From Candidatus Atribacteria bacterium UBA6251 (GTDB taxonomy: Bacteria; Atribacterota; Phoenicimicrobiia; Phoenicimicrobiales; Phoenicimicrobiaceae): a stretch of DNA of 25,188 nucleotides. The notes under the pieces were generated by a model. That model was not told where the DNA came from. It made no database searches and was given only the letters and a program-made list of their open reading frames with translations. The position numbers and the translations under genes are program-made. This document shows positions 15,216 through 24,585 of the stretch, piece by piece; within the stretch, counting starts at the first letter, position 1, and every line of letters starts with the position of its first letter. Location of the stretch: positions 1-25,188 of the forward strand of contig DJVR01000009.1 of the NCBI GenBank assembly GCA_002441285.1, given 5' to 3'.

Positions 15216-15785
15216 CTATAATATTTTTATCTGCTGTTTTAGGGAATCAGGATTGGTAAAAAGAATAGAATTAATGCCGATTTTCCGGGCAGCAAGGATA
15301 TTTTCCTCCAGATCATCTATAAAAACCGTATCCGCAGGCTTAGTCTTTTCTTCTCTTAGAATATGCCAAAAAAAATTAGCATCTGGCTTGGAAAATCCTA
15401 TTTTATTGGAAACATAGACCCTATCAAAGATATTATATGCCCCTCTATTGGCTAGATAATTATAATGAGTGTCCAGGGTATTACTGCCACAAACTACTCG
15501 GGAAAATTTTTTAAGTTGTTTAATTATTTCTATCACTTCTAAGTTAAGCTGGGGGTGAAAATATTTTTTAAATAAATCTTCCCCTATATATTTACCCAGG
15601 GATTGAGAAAATCTCTTCCAGAATTCCCGGCTATCTATCTTCCCTTCCAATAAAGTCTGGAAATTCTCACCCGCATAAATAAAAAATTCTTCCTCTTTAA
15701 TTCCTAATTCCTTACTAATTAAAGGAATATCTCTAAAATTGTTACATACTACTCCACCCATATCAAAAATATAAAGAGAAACCAT
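15216..15785 (-). CDS. HAD-superfamily hydrolase (YihX-like)
   Basis: This 189-aa haloacid-dehalogenase-type phosphatase has motif I FDMGGVV (nucleophile Asp8, with Gly10 where most phosphatases have the second Asp), motif II CGSNT (Ser101), motif III SKPD (Lys133) and motif IV FIDDLE (Asp157/Asp158), with a helical cap between about 15 and 85. The Asp-x-Gly motif I occurs in the YihX/epoxide-hydrolase-N-terminal subgroup, some of which are sugar-phosphate phosphatases. I chose the ATG at 15785, 7 bp after the permease stop and behind GGAAAGGG; an upstream in-frame start at 15827 would overlap the permease. As the last gene of the sugar-type ABC operon it may dephosphorylate the imported substrate after phosphorylation; this is inference. 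Confidence 0.8.
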   Translation of the reverse strand: MVSLYIFDMGGVVCNNFRDIPLISKELGIKEEEFFIYAGENFQTLLEGKIDSREFWKRFSQSLGKYIGEDLFKKYFHPQLNLEVIEIIKQLKKFSRVVCGSNTLDTHYNYLANRGAYNIFDRVYVSNKIGFSKPDANFFWHILREEKTKPADTVFIDDLEENILAARKIGINSILFTNPDSLKQQIKIL

Positions 15786-15792
15786 CTTTGTG

Positions 15793-16668
15793 TTACCCTT
15801 TCCGAGAAGAATATAAAGCTGCACCACTTAAAAAATATTTAGACAATTTAAAGAAAACAACCAATATGGGAATACTAGCAATAGCAGCCACTGCCATCAT
15901 TGCCCCTTCATCAGTATGTTTTTCAGCCATAAATTTAATAATATAGAGAGGAATAGTTTTCATCTCTTCGCTTTGCACCACTAATAAAGGCCATAATAAA
16001 TTATCCCATTGAGCTTTAAAAGTTAAAATAGCTAAAGTAGCAATGGCTGGAATGCTGTTTGGTAAGATAATAGTTCTAAAAATCATAAATTCACTTGCAC
16101 CATCTATTCTGGCTGCATCCAATATCTCATCAGGAAAAGTAATAAAAAATTGTCTCATTAAAAATATTCCAAAGGCATTCACTAAAAAAGGAAGAATTAA
16201 ACCTGGATAGGAATCCTGCAACCTCAATTTGGTAGCTACTAGATAAAGAGGAATCATTATGGCTTCAAAAGGGATCATCATTGTCCCCATAATCATCATA
16301 AATACTAAACTCCTTCCTTTAAAGGAATACTTGGCTAACCCGAAACCGGCTAAGGCAGAAAGTATTACCGTAGAAATGGAGACAACAATAGCAACTATTA
16401 ATGAATTAAAAATATTACGGATATAAATAAAAGAACCATCATTTCCCTTTATCCCTTGCCAGTAATTCTTCCAATAAAAATCCTTGGGAATCCAGCGATA
16501 AGGCATTTTAAGTATATCACTGGCTGGCATAAAAGAAGCAGTAAACATAAAAAGAGTGGGCATCAGAATAAATAAAGCCATTAAAATAAGGCACCCCCAG
16601 ATTAATACATTAATTACCTGAGAGCTAAAAGAATATTTCTTTTCTTTTTTTAACCATCTATTCTGCAT
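15793..16668 (-). CDS. ABC sugar-type importer permease (MalG/UgpE type)
   Basis: This 291-aa inner-membrane protein has about six hydrophobic segments, the first at about 18-45. It carries the cytoplasmic EAA loop that contacts the ATPase (DAARIDGASEF at 184-194, ending IILP at about 203), which is diagnostic for carbohydrate (CUT1) importers. It pairs with the permease gene 14 bp upstream. The ribosome site AAGGA lies between the two genes. The length is typical for the UgpE/MalG group. The imported compound cannot be determined; family members carry oligosaccharides, glycerol-3-phosphate or polyols. Confidence 0.9.
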   Translation of the reverse strand: MQNRWLKKEKKYSFSSQVINVLIWGCLILMALFILMPTLFMFTASFMPASDILKMPYRWIPKDFYWKNYWQGIKGNDGSFIYIRNIFNSLIVAIVVSISTVILSALAGFGLAKYSFKGRSLVFMMIMGTMMIPFEAIMIPLYLVATKLRLQDSYPGLILPFLVNAFGIFLMRQFFITFPDEILDAARIDGASEFMIFRTIILPNSIPAIATLAILTFKAQWDNLLWPLLVVQSEEMKTIPLYIIKFMAEKHTDEGAMMAVAAIASIPILVVFFKLSKYFLSGAALYSSRKG

Positions 16669-16682
16669 AATTATAAAATTCC

Positions 16683-17594
16683 TTAATAGCTAATTTCATC
16701 AGCTCGGGAGGTCTTGAATTGTATCCAGGTGAATAACATCATAATGATAAATAAAATAATGCTCATCGCACTTGCCCTCCCTATCTGATGATCTCGAATG
16801 GCAGTATGATAAATATTTAATGTTATTACATTGATAGGAGCTAACGGTGCGCCTCCCTGAGTGAATAAATATTGAGTGCTAAAAGTTCGTAAACACTGAA
16901 GCATTGAAATTATGGATACTAAAATAGTCGTAGGTTTCAATAAAGGTAGGGTAATATACCAGAAATTCTTCCAATCATTTCCCCCATCTATCTTGGCAGC
17001 TTCATAGATACTCTGGGGGATTGAAGCTAATCCTACAATAAAAATAATAGTAAAATAACCCACATATTTCCAAAAGTAGACCAGCATAGTAGATAATTGA
17101 ACCATTATTGAATTAGCCAGCCATTTATGGTCTACACCAGGTGAACGAAAAAGAAAATTAAGCCATTGGTTCCCTAAACCTCTAGGGTCAAAGATTAATA
17201 ACCAAATTACTGCTGCTACTACTGAAGATAGCACAGCCGGAGAGTAATAAGCCAATTGCAAAAAATTTTGGAATCTTTTTCGTGAGCTAATAAAAATTGC
17301 CAAAATAAGACTAAAAACCAGGATGGGGATAAAGGTGCCCAGGGTGAATACTATAGTAGCTCGCATAGAATTCCAGAAATCGGGAGATTTTAAAAGATAT
17401 AAATAATTGCCTAAAGCAATAAAGTCAGGAGGTTTCAAGGATAATAACTTTTTTTTAAATAAACTGGTATAAAAAGCTGTAAAAATAGGATAAAAACTAA
17501 ATAAAGAAAAAAAGATTAATGAGGGAGCAACAAATATCCATCCCCAGCGTGCTTTTTGTCTTTCAATACTATAAATTAATTTTTTTTTGCTCAT
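16683..17594 (-). CDS. ABC sugar-type importer permease (MalF/UgpA type)
   Basis: This protein of about 303 aa is the other membrane subunit of the CUT1 importer. The first membrane segment lies about 15-45 residues in. The EAA loop reads EAAKIDGGNDW and ends ITLP, about 198-217 from the ATG used here. I prefer the ATG at 17594 (MSKKK). An in-frame TTG at 17603 would add three residues; neither has a good ribosome site. Weak initiation here, together with the hairpin at 17617-17655, suggests that permeases are made in lower amounts than the binding protein, as is usual for such systems. Confidence 0.88.
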   Translation of the reverse strand: MSKKKLIYSIERQKARWGWIFVAPSLIFFSLFSFYPIFTAFYTSLFKKKLLSLKPPDFIALGNYLYLLKSPDFWNSMRATIVFTLGTFIPILVFSLILAIFISSRKRFQNFLQLAYYSPAVLSSVVAAVIWLLIFDPRGLGNQWLNFLFRSPGVDHKWLANSIMVQLSTMLVYFWKYVGYFTIIFIVGLASIPQSIYEAAKIDGGNDWKNFWYITLPLLKPTTILVSIISMLQCLRTFSTQYLFTQGGAPLAPINVITLNIYHTAIRDHQIGRASAMSIILFIIMMLFTWIQFKTSRADEISY

Positions 17595-17616
17595 AAAATT
17601 CAACCAAATAATAATT

Positions 17617-17655
17617 AGGGTAGGGCTAAGTCAAACAATTTTTTAGCCCTGCCCC
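17617..17655 (-). promoter_or_regulatory. Intercistronic hairpin between binding-protein and permease genes
   Basis: AGGGTAGGGCTAA (17617-17629) pairs with TTAGCCCTGCCCC (17643-17655), 12 of 13 positions counting one G:U pair, with a 13-nt loop. It begins 9 bp after the binding-protein stop codon and is far more GC-rich than its surroundings. The 3' side on the RNA is AATTATTATT rather than a U-run, so it is better explained as an mRNA 3'-end stabiliser or partial attenuator than as a full terminator. Confidence 0.65.
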
Positions 17656-17664
17656 TTTAAATCC

Positions 17665-18939
17665 TTAATCCTCTTCCAGAACTTCCTGTACTTTTCTCTT
17701 TAGAGTCTGTAAGGCGTCAGAAGAAGAAGTATCAGTCAACATCACTGTCTCAATAGCTTCCTTAATAAGTGATTGGATCTTGGCACTATTAGCTCCATAA
17801 TATACGATATGACCTTTAGCCATATCATCGCGGAAAACATCAGAATAAGGTATAGATCGATAAGTATCTGATTCTATTAATTTTTTGGTAGGTTGGATTA
17901 AATTCACTTTAGTTAAATATTCCTCAGGATGACTGAGCATATAAGCAATAAACTTCCAGGCCATTTGTTGATTTTCTACTGGTTTTTGACCGTTAACCAT
18001 ATAATAATGCCCATAGTAAGCACAGGGAACATCTTGAACCGCATTTTCAAAAATCGGGAAAGGTACAATCATCCATTCACCACTTTCATAAAATTCTGGA
18101 TTATCCGCTTTAATTCTACCTTGCTGGTAAAGACCACTCAAACACATAGCTATATCATTATTATCCATATTAAAAAGCTTACGAGCATTGGTATAGGTTG
18201 GTGAGCCTAAATTTCGACCATTGGGTCCCCATTCTTTCATATAATCCAGTACTTTTATCCAAGCATCTTCGTTAACAATAGCAGTTTTTCCATCATCGCT
18301 GATTAGTTTCCCTCCCAATTGTTCAACCATCGGTATCCAGGAAACCAGATAATAGGGATATCTAAAATCAAATCCTCTTCTTTTTAATATCTCTCCCTCC
18401 CGAATGGCTAGTTTATCGGAAACCTCCATCATTTCTTCCCAGGTTTTCGGATAATCTTTTTCTGGATCAAGACCTACCTCCCGAAAGATTTTCTTATTAA
18501 TATAAATACACCAGTTAGTCAATTCTAGAGGAAGACCATATAATTTCCCTTGATAAGTAACCGGGTCTAATACACCTGGAAGATAAGCATCATAAATTGC
18601 TTGCAGACTGGGATACCCGCAGGCGGCATAATCAACTGGAGATAGACGTTCATTTACAATATAAGCATATTCATCTTCAATAGACATATTAAAAATATCC
18701 GGTCCCTGATTGGCTGCAAAAGCAGTGAGTACTAATTCTTGAATCTGCCCAGAACCACTGGTAACTCTTTTAATAGTTACTCCAGGATTTTCTTGTTCAA
18801 ATTCGGCAATATACCTTTCTTCTATTTCAGTCCTATTTGGATCTTCGTGGGTCCAGAAAGTAATCTCCATACTATTAGCAACCACAGTAGTCAAAGAAAG
18901 TAACATAATTAAGAAAAGAATAATTGAAATCTTTTTCAT
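17665..18939 (-). CDS. ABC importer substrate-binding protein (family 1, UgpB/MalE type)
   Basis: This 424-aa extracytoplasmic solute-binding protein delivers a ligand to the permease pair. An N-terminal signal peptide is clear: MKK, a hydrophobic core (about 4-20), and a likely signal-peptidase I site after the VVANS region (21-24). No lipobox cysteine is present, so it would be soluble or anchored otherwise. The mature start EITFWTHEDPN and the later GPDIFNM segment (about 79-85) fit the COG1653 group of sugar-binding proteins. It is the first gene of the transport operon, with a strong AAAGGAG ribosome site. No ATPase gene follows; a shared MsmX/MalK-like ATPase elsewhere would be needed. 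No link to purine uptake is visible. Confidence 0.88.
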   Translation of the reverse strand: MKKISIILFLIMLLSLTTVVANSMEITFWTHEDPNRTEIEERYIAEFEQENPGVTIKRVTSGSGQIQELVLTAFAANQGPDIFNMSIEDEYAYIVNERLSPVDYAACGYPSLQAIYDAYLPGVLDPVTYQGKLYGLPLELTNWCIYINKKIFREVGLDPEKDYPKTWEEMMEVSDKLAIREGEILKRRGFDFRYPYYLVSWIPMVEQLGGKLISDDGKTAIVNEDAWIKVLDYMKEWGPNGRNLGSPTYTNARKLFNMDNNDIAMCLSGLYQQGRIKADNPEFYESGEWMIVPFPIFENAVQDVPCAYYGHYYMVNGQKPVENQQMAWKFIAYMLSHPEEYLTKVNLIQPTKKLIESDTYRSIPYSDVFRDDMAKGHIVYYGANSAKIQSLIKEAIETVMLTDTSSSDALQTLKRKVQEVLEED

Positions 18940-19207
18940 TAAAAAACTCCTTTCTTGAAATTAAATTTAACAATTTTAAAATAAATTTTTTTCTTTTTTT
19001 AACCTCCTTTATTTTTATAATAATTTTATAGCTCCTTAGCTCTTTCTAAAGTTTGAGTTGAAAAACTATATTTTTATTTTTTCTACTTTTACCTAAAATA
19101 TTTATTTCCCTGTGGGCAACCCATATTGATCTAATCATTATCAAAGCCTTATACTTACTTATTCTATCCCGAAAAAAAATCCCTGCTTTATATTCAAACT
19201 TTTCTGA
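18940..19207. other. Intergenic region between sbcC and the ABC operon
   Basis: This 268-bp AT-rich stretch should hold the sbcC 3' end and the promoter of the transport operon. Visible items are a small TGGG-TTG-CCCA hairpin (19113-19123) without a U-run and an orphan AAAGGAGG on the minus strand (about 19009-19016) with no start codon in useful range. No promoter with both boxes was convincing. Confidence 0.4.
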
Positions 19208-21796
19208 TTAATTTTTGATTATTTCAAAACGAGAACCGATCTCAGGATGTTTAGTCACTTCTACTCTTACCGGAAAAGCATTTTTCAAGGCTTCTAAATG
19301 AGTAATCACTATTATCTTATCAAAATCTTCACTGATCGATTGAATAGCCTGGATCAGATTGTCAATACCTTCTTCATCTTGAGTACCAAAGCCTTCGTCT
19401 ATTACCAGAGTCCTTAATCTGGTACCCGCTCTTCTGGTTAATAATTTAGAAAGGGCAATTCTTAGGGCAAAATCAATCCTGAAAGCTTCGCCACCACTAT
19501 ATAACTCATAGTCTCTAATTCCTAATTCATCACTTATTTTAAGATCTAAAGTCTCTTTAAAACCACCACTTTTTAAATCACGCATTGATTCGATGGTAAT
19601 TTGTGTCCTGTTATGGGTAAGTTTGGCCAGTAGATTATTCGCTTCCTCTTCAATTTCTGGTAAAGTATTTTCAATAATTAAAGCCTGTATACCATTTTTA
19701 CCAAAAGCTACTACTAATTTTTCGTATATATCTAGTTCTTTTTTCATTTTTTTCAATTCTTGAATTATCTCTTTCTCTTCTTTCTTCAATTCAAGACACT
19801 GGTTAAATTTACTCTGATATGCTCCTCTTTCTTCTAAAATATTCTCTTTTTGAGTTAAAATTGATTTTAATAATTGTTCACCTTGTTTAATTTTATTCTG
19901 TAGTGAGTCAAGCATTATTAATTCCTCTTTGAGCTTCTCCATTTTTAGCTTAAGGTTCTTTATTTCTCCTTCTTTTTCCCGGAAATTTTCTTTCAATTCT
20001 GAAATGGTATGTTTCAGATTTTCAATTTTATTCATCGCTTCTTCCAATCTTGCTTTCTCAACAGGAGAATTTTGTAGACTTTCAAGTTTTTGAGTGATTT
20101 CATTATGTTTTTCCAGATTATACCCAATAGTTTTAATCTTTTGGTCAAGCACTTTTAATCTTTCCTGTTCTGTCTGGGCGTATCCTTTTTCTTGCAAGAT
20201 TCTTTCTGTCCTTTGAATCTCATTCTGCACCTCTATTATTAGCTGAGTTGCCTGCTGAGATTCCTGGTATTCTAAATAAGCTCGGCTATATTTTTGCTGC
20301 CATAAATCTTTCTCTTTTAATTTCTGGTTAAGCTCTTTCCACTTATTTCCTAAATTCTCTTTTTGCACAAGTAATCTTTTTTCTTCCTTTTTAAGATTTT
20401 CTATATTACTTCTCCATAAGTTTATTTCCTGGATAAGATTATTCTCAATCTTGTTCCTTTTCTCTTGATCCAGTTTAGAGGCGCATAAGGGACATTCACC
20501 TTCAGTTTTTTCTCTAAGTAATCGTAGCTTTTCCTGATTATCTTGAATATCTTTTTGGTATCTATTTATCTTACCCTGAAGAGTATTCACTTGAAGATTG
20601 AGGTTGTTCCCCTCTTTGCGGATTTCCTCGCTTTCCTGCTGGAGATTTTGCATTAATTGTATGGTTCGTTCTAAATCTGAAAGAAGAGTTTTACGTTTCT
20701 CTAATTGGTTTGCCTTATCTTGTAGATCTTTATACCTATCCTGTCTATTTCTTAAACTTACGATTAAATTATTTCTTTCTTTTTCAATACATTTCTCTAA
20801 TAAAATTTTTTGTTCTTCAATTTTACGAATTTCCTGAAGTTTTCGAGTTAATCGATTATTTTCCTGAGTTAAGGTTCGAAAGTTTTCATAATTGCTTATA
20901 ATTATCTCTTTTTGTGTAATAATCTGTTCACATTCTTTAAGTTCTTTTTCTTTCAATTCTATTCTATTTTTCTCTTTATTTAACTCCTCATTCTGTTGGA
21001 TAATCCTTTCTTTTAAATCCTTCCTCTGTTCTTCTTTGTGTCTTAAAAGATTTATTTTATCTCTTATTTCTTTTAACTCTTCTTCTTTTTGTTTTATTTC
21101 CAGGGAAATTTTTTGATAAGATTCTGATTTCTCCCTAATTTTCTGTTGATAAAAATCAATATTACCAATTTCTTGATTAATATATTCTATTCTGCTTTCT
21201 CGCGCTAAAATCAGATCATTTAATTTTCTTTGGTGCAGTTTAGCTAAATTAGCTAATTCATCATAGCGGGAAAGTCCTAAAATTTCTGCTAAAATCTCTT
21301 TTCTTTCTCGAGCACTCTTTCTGCTGAACTCGTCTATTCTTCCTTGCAGAATAAAGGCAGAATTTATAAAAGTAGAGTAATCTATTCTTAGTGTTTGAAT
21401 AATCTTTTCCTGTGTTTTTTTAATGGAAGTACCGGTAAGAGAGATATATTTATTTTCTTGCGGATTAAAAACTTGGAATTCTAAACCAGAACGAGAACTT
21501 TTTCCCGCCAGAGAAAAATTACGGATAATACGAAATCTATCCCCCTCTAAATCAAATACTAGCTCTACTTGCATATGTTTCTGACCAATCCGGAGTAAAC
21601 TTTGATCCGCTTTCTTTTCCTGGCTGGGTTTTCTCCCTTCGCCCCAGATTACCCAGGTTAAAGCATCTAAAAGGGCAGATTTACCCTGGCCATTATTCCC
21701 CGAAAGACAAGCTACGTGAAATTGATTGAAATCAAGGGAGGGAACATTCTCGCCATAACTTAAGAAATTCTTTAAAGTTAGGGTTACCGGAATCAA
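19208..21796 (-). CDS. sbcC: Nuclease SbcCD subunit C (SMC-like ATPase)
   Basis: This 862-aa Rad50-like ATPase works with SbcD to cut DNA hairpins and process blocked double-strand ends. The N-terminal Walker A is GNNGQGKS (33-40). Two long coiled-coil arms (about 175-430 and 450-690) flank a zinc-hook CPLC (435-438) that joins two complexes. The C-terminal ATPase half has the signature SGGE (767-770) and Walker B LVIDEGFG (797-804). The start is TTG, sharing four bases with the sbcD stop (TTGA, 21793-21796) and preceded by AGAAGGGGG, so translation is coupled to sbcD. The protein is shorter than E. coli SbcC (about 1048 aa) but typical for low-GC bacteria. The gene looks complete. Confidence 0.92.
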   Translation of the reverse strand: MIPVTLTLKNFLSYGENVPSLDFNQFHVACLSGNNGQGKSALLDALTWVIWGEGRKPSQEKKADQSLLRIGQKHMQVELVFDLEGDRFRIIRNFSLAGKSSRSGLEFQVFNPQENKYISLTGTSIKKTQEKIIQTLRIDYSTFINSAFILQGRIDEFSRKSARERKEILAEILGLSRYDELANLAKLHQRKLNDLILARESRIEYINQEIGNIDFYQQKIREKSESYQKISLEIKQKEEELKEIRDKINLLRHKEEQRKDLKERIIQQNEELNKEKNRIELKEKELKECEQIITQKEIIISNYENFRTLTQENNRLTRKLQEIRKIEEQKILLEKCIEKERNNLIVSLRNRQDRYKDLQDKANQLEKRKTLLSDLERTIQLMQNLQQESEEIRKEGNNLNLQVNTLQGKINRYQKDIQDNQEKLRLLREKTEGECPLCASKLDQEKRNKIENNLIQEINLWRSNIENLKKEEKRLLVQKENLGNKWKELNQKLKEKDLWQQKYSRAYLEYQESQQATQLIIEVQNEIQRTERILQEKGYAQTEQERLKVLDQKIKTIGYNLEKHNEITQKLESLQNSPVEKARLEEAMNKIENLKHTISELKENFREKEGEIKNLKLKMEKLKEELIMLDSLQNKIKQGEQLLKSILTQKENILEERGAYQSKFNQCLELKKEEKEIIQELKKMKKELDIYEKLVVAFGKNGIQALIIENTLPEIEEEANNLLAKLTHNRTQITIESMRDLKSGGFKETLDLKISDELGIRDYELYSGGEAFRIDFALRIALSKLLTRRAGTRLRTLVIDEGFGTQDEEGIDNLIQAIQSISEDFDKIIVITHLEALKNAFPVRVEVTKHPEIGSRFEIIKN

Positions 21797-23034
21797 CTTT
21801 TTCCCCCTTCTAATTCTTCTAATTCTTTTTCTAACTCTTGAGCGTATTTTTTCAAATCTTCTGACCAGTTAATCAATTCGGGAATGCCCTTAATATACCT
21901 ATCCATTGCTTCTAACATACTTAAATTTTCTGAGATCTCAACTCGTTTAATTCGCTCAATCGGTTTTGTTTTTTTGGAAATAGTAGTTACCAAAAAGGCT
22001 TTTTGGAGAGCTGTTTCTATCCTTTTAAAATCGAGTAAATTTTCTTTTTCCTCAGGTAAATCAAAAAATATCCTTACTACTGCTTCATCGATTTTAAATT
22101 TCTCAAGTTCAGCAAGAAAAGTCTCAGTAGGATCCTGTTGATTATAAAGATTAACTTCTATGGTAATAAACTTACGTGCCGGGACGGGAATAAATTGATA
22201 AGTGCTACCCTTCCTCTTTTGATCAATATCTATCAGGCAGAAACCCTTTTCTTCTTTTTCCTCACCGAAATTTATTCTCTCTATGCTTCCGGAATACACT
22301 ACTGGCACAGAACCATTCGGATTTAAATCTTGAAATTTATGAATATGTCCCAGGGCAACATAATCAAATTCATTCTGAGCTAAAATAGAAGCCGGGAAAA
22401 CAGGATCCCTTCCTATTTGCACCGATCTCTCAGAACCCGAGTAAGTAGCCTCTGCAACCGTAAGATGGGCGACAAAAATGGCGGGAATTTCTGGACTTAA
22501 AGAGCGAGCTATTTCGATAATTTTTTCTGATACTCTTTTCTGTATCTCTTTAACTATCTCTTCTTCGTTAAGGTTTTTATATTCATCTTTAGTTAAAAAG
22601 TTATTCTTATTGGGCCAAGGCAAACCGAAAATTTGGATGGGGCCTGATCTGGTGTTGATATTTACTAACTTGGGTTCGGATAATATTGTTACTCCCGCAA
22701 CTTTTAAGGTGTGAAAAATATCTAGAGCGGCTGCTTTTCCAAAAGATACTGGTATATCATGATTTCCGTTAACTATTACTACTGGAATTCCATAATTGCT
22801 TAAACGATAAATTTGACGAGCAAATTCCCGTTGGTGGGTAGGAGTTGGAGTACTATTTTTATAGGCATCTCCGGCAAAGATAACTAGATCAACCTCTTCT
22901 TTTAAAGCTATATCTATGGCAAAACTAAAACACTTTATAAAATCCTGTAAACGGGTGTGTAAACCGGTAGAAGGGTCTATTCGACCATAATTTTCCATAC
23001 CCAGATGGATATCAGCTAAATGAAGTACTTTCAT
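21793..23034 (-). CDS. sbcD: Nuclease SbcCD subunit D (Mre11-like)
   Basis: This protein of about 413 aa is a calcineurin-fold Mn-dependent nuclease, the partner of SbcC. Phosphoesterase motifs appear in order: ADIHLG (motif I, near residue 8), FAGDAY (about 54-59), NGNHD (about 90-94), VAHLT and ALGHIH. I use the ATG at 23034; the preceding codon is an in-frame TTG (23037), but SbcD proteins usually begin MK followed directly by the first beta-strand. The stop overlaps the sbcC start by 4 bp. The C-terminal ~80 residues are charged and helical, fitting the SbcC-binding region. An extended -10 promoter lies about 80 bp upstream. Confidence 0.92.
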   Translation of the reverse strand: MKVLHLADIHLGMENYGRIDPSTGLHTRLQDFIKCFSFAIDIALKEEVDLVIFAGDAYKNSTPTPTHQREFARQIYRLSNYGIPVVIVNGNHDIPVSFGKAAALDIFHTLKVAGVTILSEPKLVNINTRSGPIQIFGLPWPNKNNFLTKDEYKNLNEEEIVKEIQKRVSEKIIEIARSLSPEIPAIFVAHLTVAEATYSGSERSVQIGRDPVFPASILAQNEFDYVALGHIHKFQDLNPNGSVPVVYSGSIERINFGEEKEEKGFCLIDIDQKRKGSTYQFIPVPARKFITIEVNLYNQQDPTETFLAELEKFKIDEAVVRIFFDLPEEKENLLDFKRIETALQKAFLVTTISKKTKPIERIKRVEISENLSMLEAMDRYIKGIPELINWSEDLKKYAQELEKELEELEGGKS

Positions 23035-23116
23035 CAAACTTTAATCTAACCTTTTTTTGATAAATATGATTAATAAATTTACTTTTTTCTCGTTAAAATA
23101 TTGGAATTATAGAATT

Positions 23117-23127
23117 ATTATACCATA
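23117..23127 (-). promoter_or_regulatory. Extended -10 promoter of sbcDC
   Basis: The minus strand reads TATGGTATAAT, a perfect TATAAT preceded by TGn, which can work without a good -35 box; indeed none is seen 16-18 bp upstream. It lies in the 125-128 bp gap between the flavoprotein stop and the sbcD start and would give a leader of about 75 nt. The match is good, but AT richness makes chance occurrence possible. Confidence 0.5.
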
Positions 23128-23162
23128 ATTTATCTGTTTTAATTTAAAAAAGATTAAAGAGT

Positions 23163-24407
23163 TTAATTTTGATCAACTGCCTTTTCTCCCGCCAGGTAGC
23201 CAGTACTCCAGCAAGCTTGCAAGTTATAACCACCAGAAGGACCATCCAAATCTAAAATTTCTCCTGCCAAATAAAGATTTCTAACTTTTCGAGACTGCAT
23301 CGTATCCGGATTAACTTCTTTTAAGCTAATACCTCCACTTGTTACTATGGACCAATTAAAACCTAATAATCCACTGGGAGTTAATTTCATTTCTTTTATC
23401 CAGTGCACCAGCCTATTTCTTTCTTCTCTATCTATATAATCTACCTTTTTTTCTGGATCTATACCACTAAGCCTTATTACTACTGGAATCATAGATAGAG
23501 GAAGTAATTTTTTTAAAGAATTTTTAAATTTTCTACCTCTAAACTCTCTCCAATCTCTCTGCACTCTTTGATCTAACTGAGAAAAACTCAAAGCTGGTTT
23601 TAAATCTAAAATCAGCTTAACTGGACCATTTTTCAATAATTCACCAATCTTTTTGCTCATATCCATTACTATAGGACCACTGATGCCAAAATGGGTAAAA
23701 AGCATCTCTCCAAAACGTTCATCCTGCTTTTTCCCCTTTTGAAATAGAAAGAGGGCAACATTTTTAAGAGATAACCCCTGTAAATCTTTCACCCAGCTCT
23801 CTTCTGTTTTTACTGGATTTAAAGCAGGTACAGGGTGAATAATGGTATGACCCATCTTTTTAGCCCAGATATAACCATCGCCAGTGGACCCAGTTTGAGG
23901 ATAGGATTTACCTCCAGTACAGAGAATAATTCTTTTAGCATTTAACTGTTTATTTTTTAATAAAAGTTTAAAATTATTATTATTTATCTGTAAATCCAAT
24001 ACTTCAGAATTCAATAAGATATTTACTTTGTTTTCTTCAAGATACTTAATTAAGATATTTAATATATCTTGAGCTGTACCTTTTTCGGGGAAAACCCTAT
24101 CTCCTTGTTCAATTTGCGCTTTTACTCCCCGGGAATCAAAAAAATCAATAACTTCTTTAACTCCAAATACAGATAATGCGCTATAGAGAAATCGTCCCTT
24201 CCTCCCAAACCTTTCAGCAAACTTTCTAATATCTAATTCATAATGAGTAAAATTGCATCGTCCCTTACCGGTAAGCAATAGTTTATTGCCTAATTTATTG
24301 TTTTTTTCTATTAAAACTACTTGGGCACCCAATTCAGCTGCTCGAGCAGCTGCCATCATCCCGGCCGGTCCTCCACCGATAACTGCAATTTCGACTAAAT
24401 CTTTCAT
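23163..24407 (-). CDS. BaiN/YhiN (HI0933) family FAD-dependent oxidoreductase
   Basis: This 414-aa flavoprotein has an N-terminal dinucleotide-binding motif GGGPAGMMAA (11-20), an acidic strand end VLIEK (31-35) and the family signature GKGRCNFTH (47-55). The C-terminal second FAD-contact region is AGEILDLDGPSGGYN. These features define the HI0933/YhiN group, to which BaiN of bile-acid-transforming clostridia belongs, but most members have no proven substrate, so no reaction is assigned. The protein is full length. It is transcribed separately from the RRM gene, whose terminator intervenes, and a possible TATAAT is seen at 24478-24483 with a poor -35. It has no evident link with sbcDC beyond adjacency. 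Confidence 0.85.
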   Translation of the reverse strand: MKDLVEIAVIGGGPAGMMAAARAAELGAQVVLIEKNNKLGNKLLLTGKGRCNFTHYELDIRKFAERFGRKGRFLYSALSVFGVKEVIDFFDSRGVKAQIEQGDRVFPEKGTAQDILNILIKYLEENKVNILLNSEVLDLQINNNNFKLLLKNKQLNAKRIILCTGGKSYPQTGSTGDGYIWAKKMGHTIIHPVPALNPVKTEESWVKDLQGLSLKNVALFLFQKGKKQDERFGEMLFTHFGISGPIVMDMSKKIGELLKNGPVKLILDLKPALSFSQLDQRVQRDWREFRGRKFKNSLKKLLPLSMIPVVIRLSGIDPEKKVDYIDREERNRLVHWIKEMKLTPSGLLGFNWSIVTSGGISLKEVNPDTMQSRKVRNLYLAGEILDLDGPSGGYNLQACWSTGYLAGEKAVDQN

Positions 24408-24585
24408 TTTCTAAACTCTCTTTAAGATTATTCCTACAAATTTTTTATTTTCAGTTTTTTAAGCATACTATAATAATATTATAAAACATAATAACCATTT
24501 TAAGAAAAACTTTAGAAGAAAAAGTTAGGGTAAAAACCTGCTCTAATTTTAGCAAAGATAATGGAAGAAGAATTTATTACCAATA

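Noticed and set aside
15786..15827. Upstream start for the HAD gene adding 14 residues
   Set aside because: It would overlap the permease gene and precede the conserved first beta-strand; the ATG at 15785 has a ribosome site and fits the family start.
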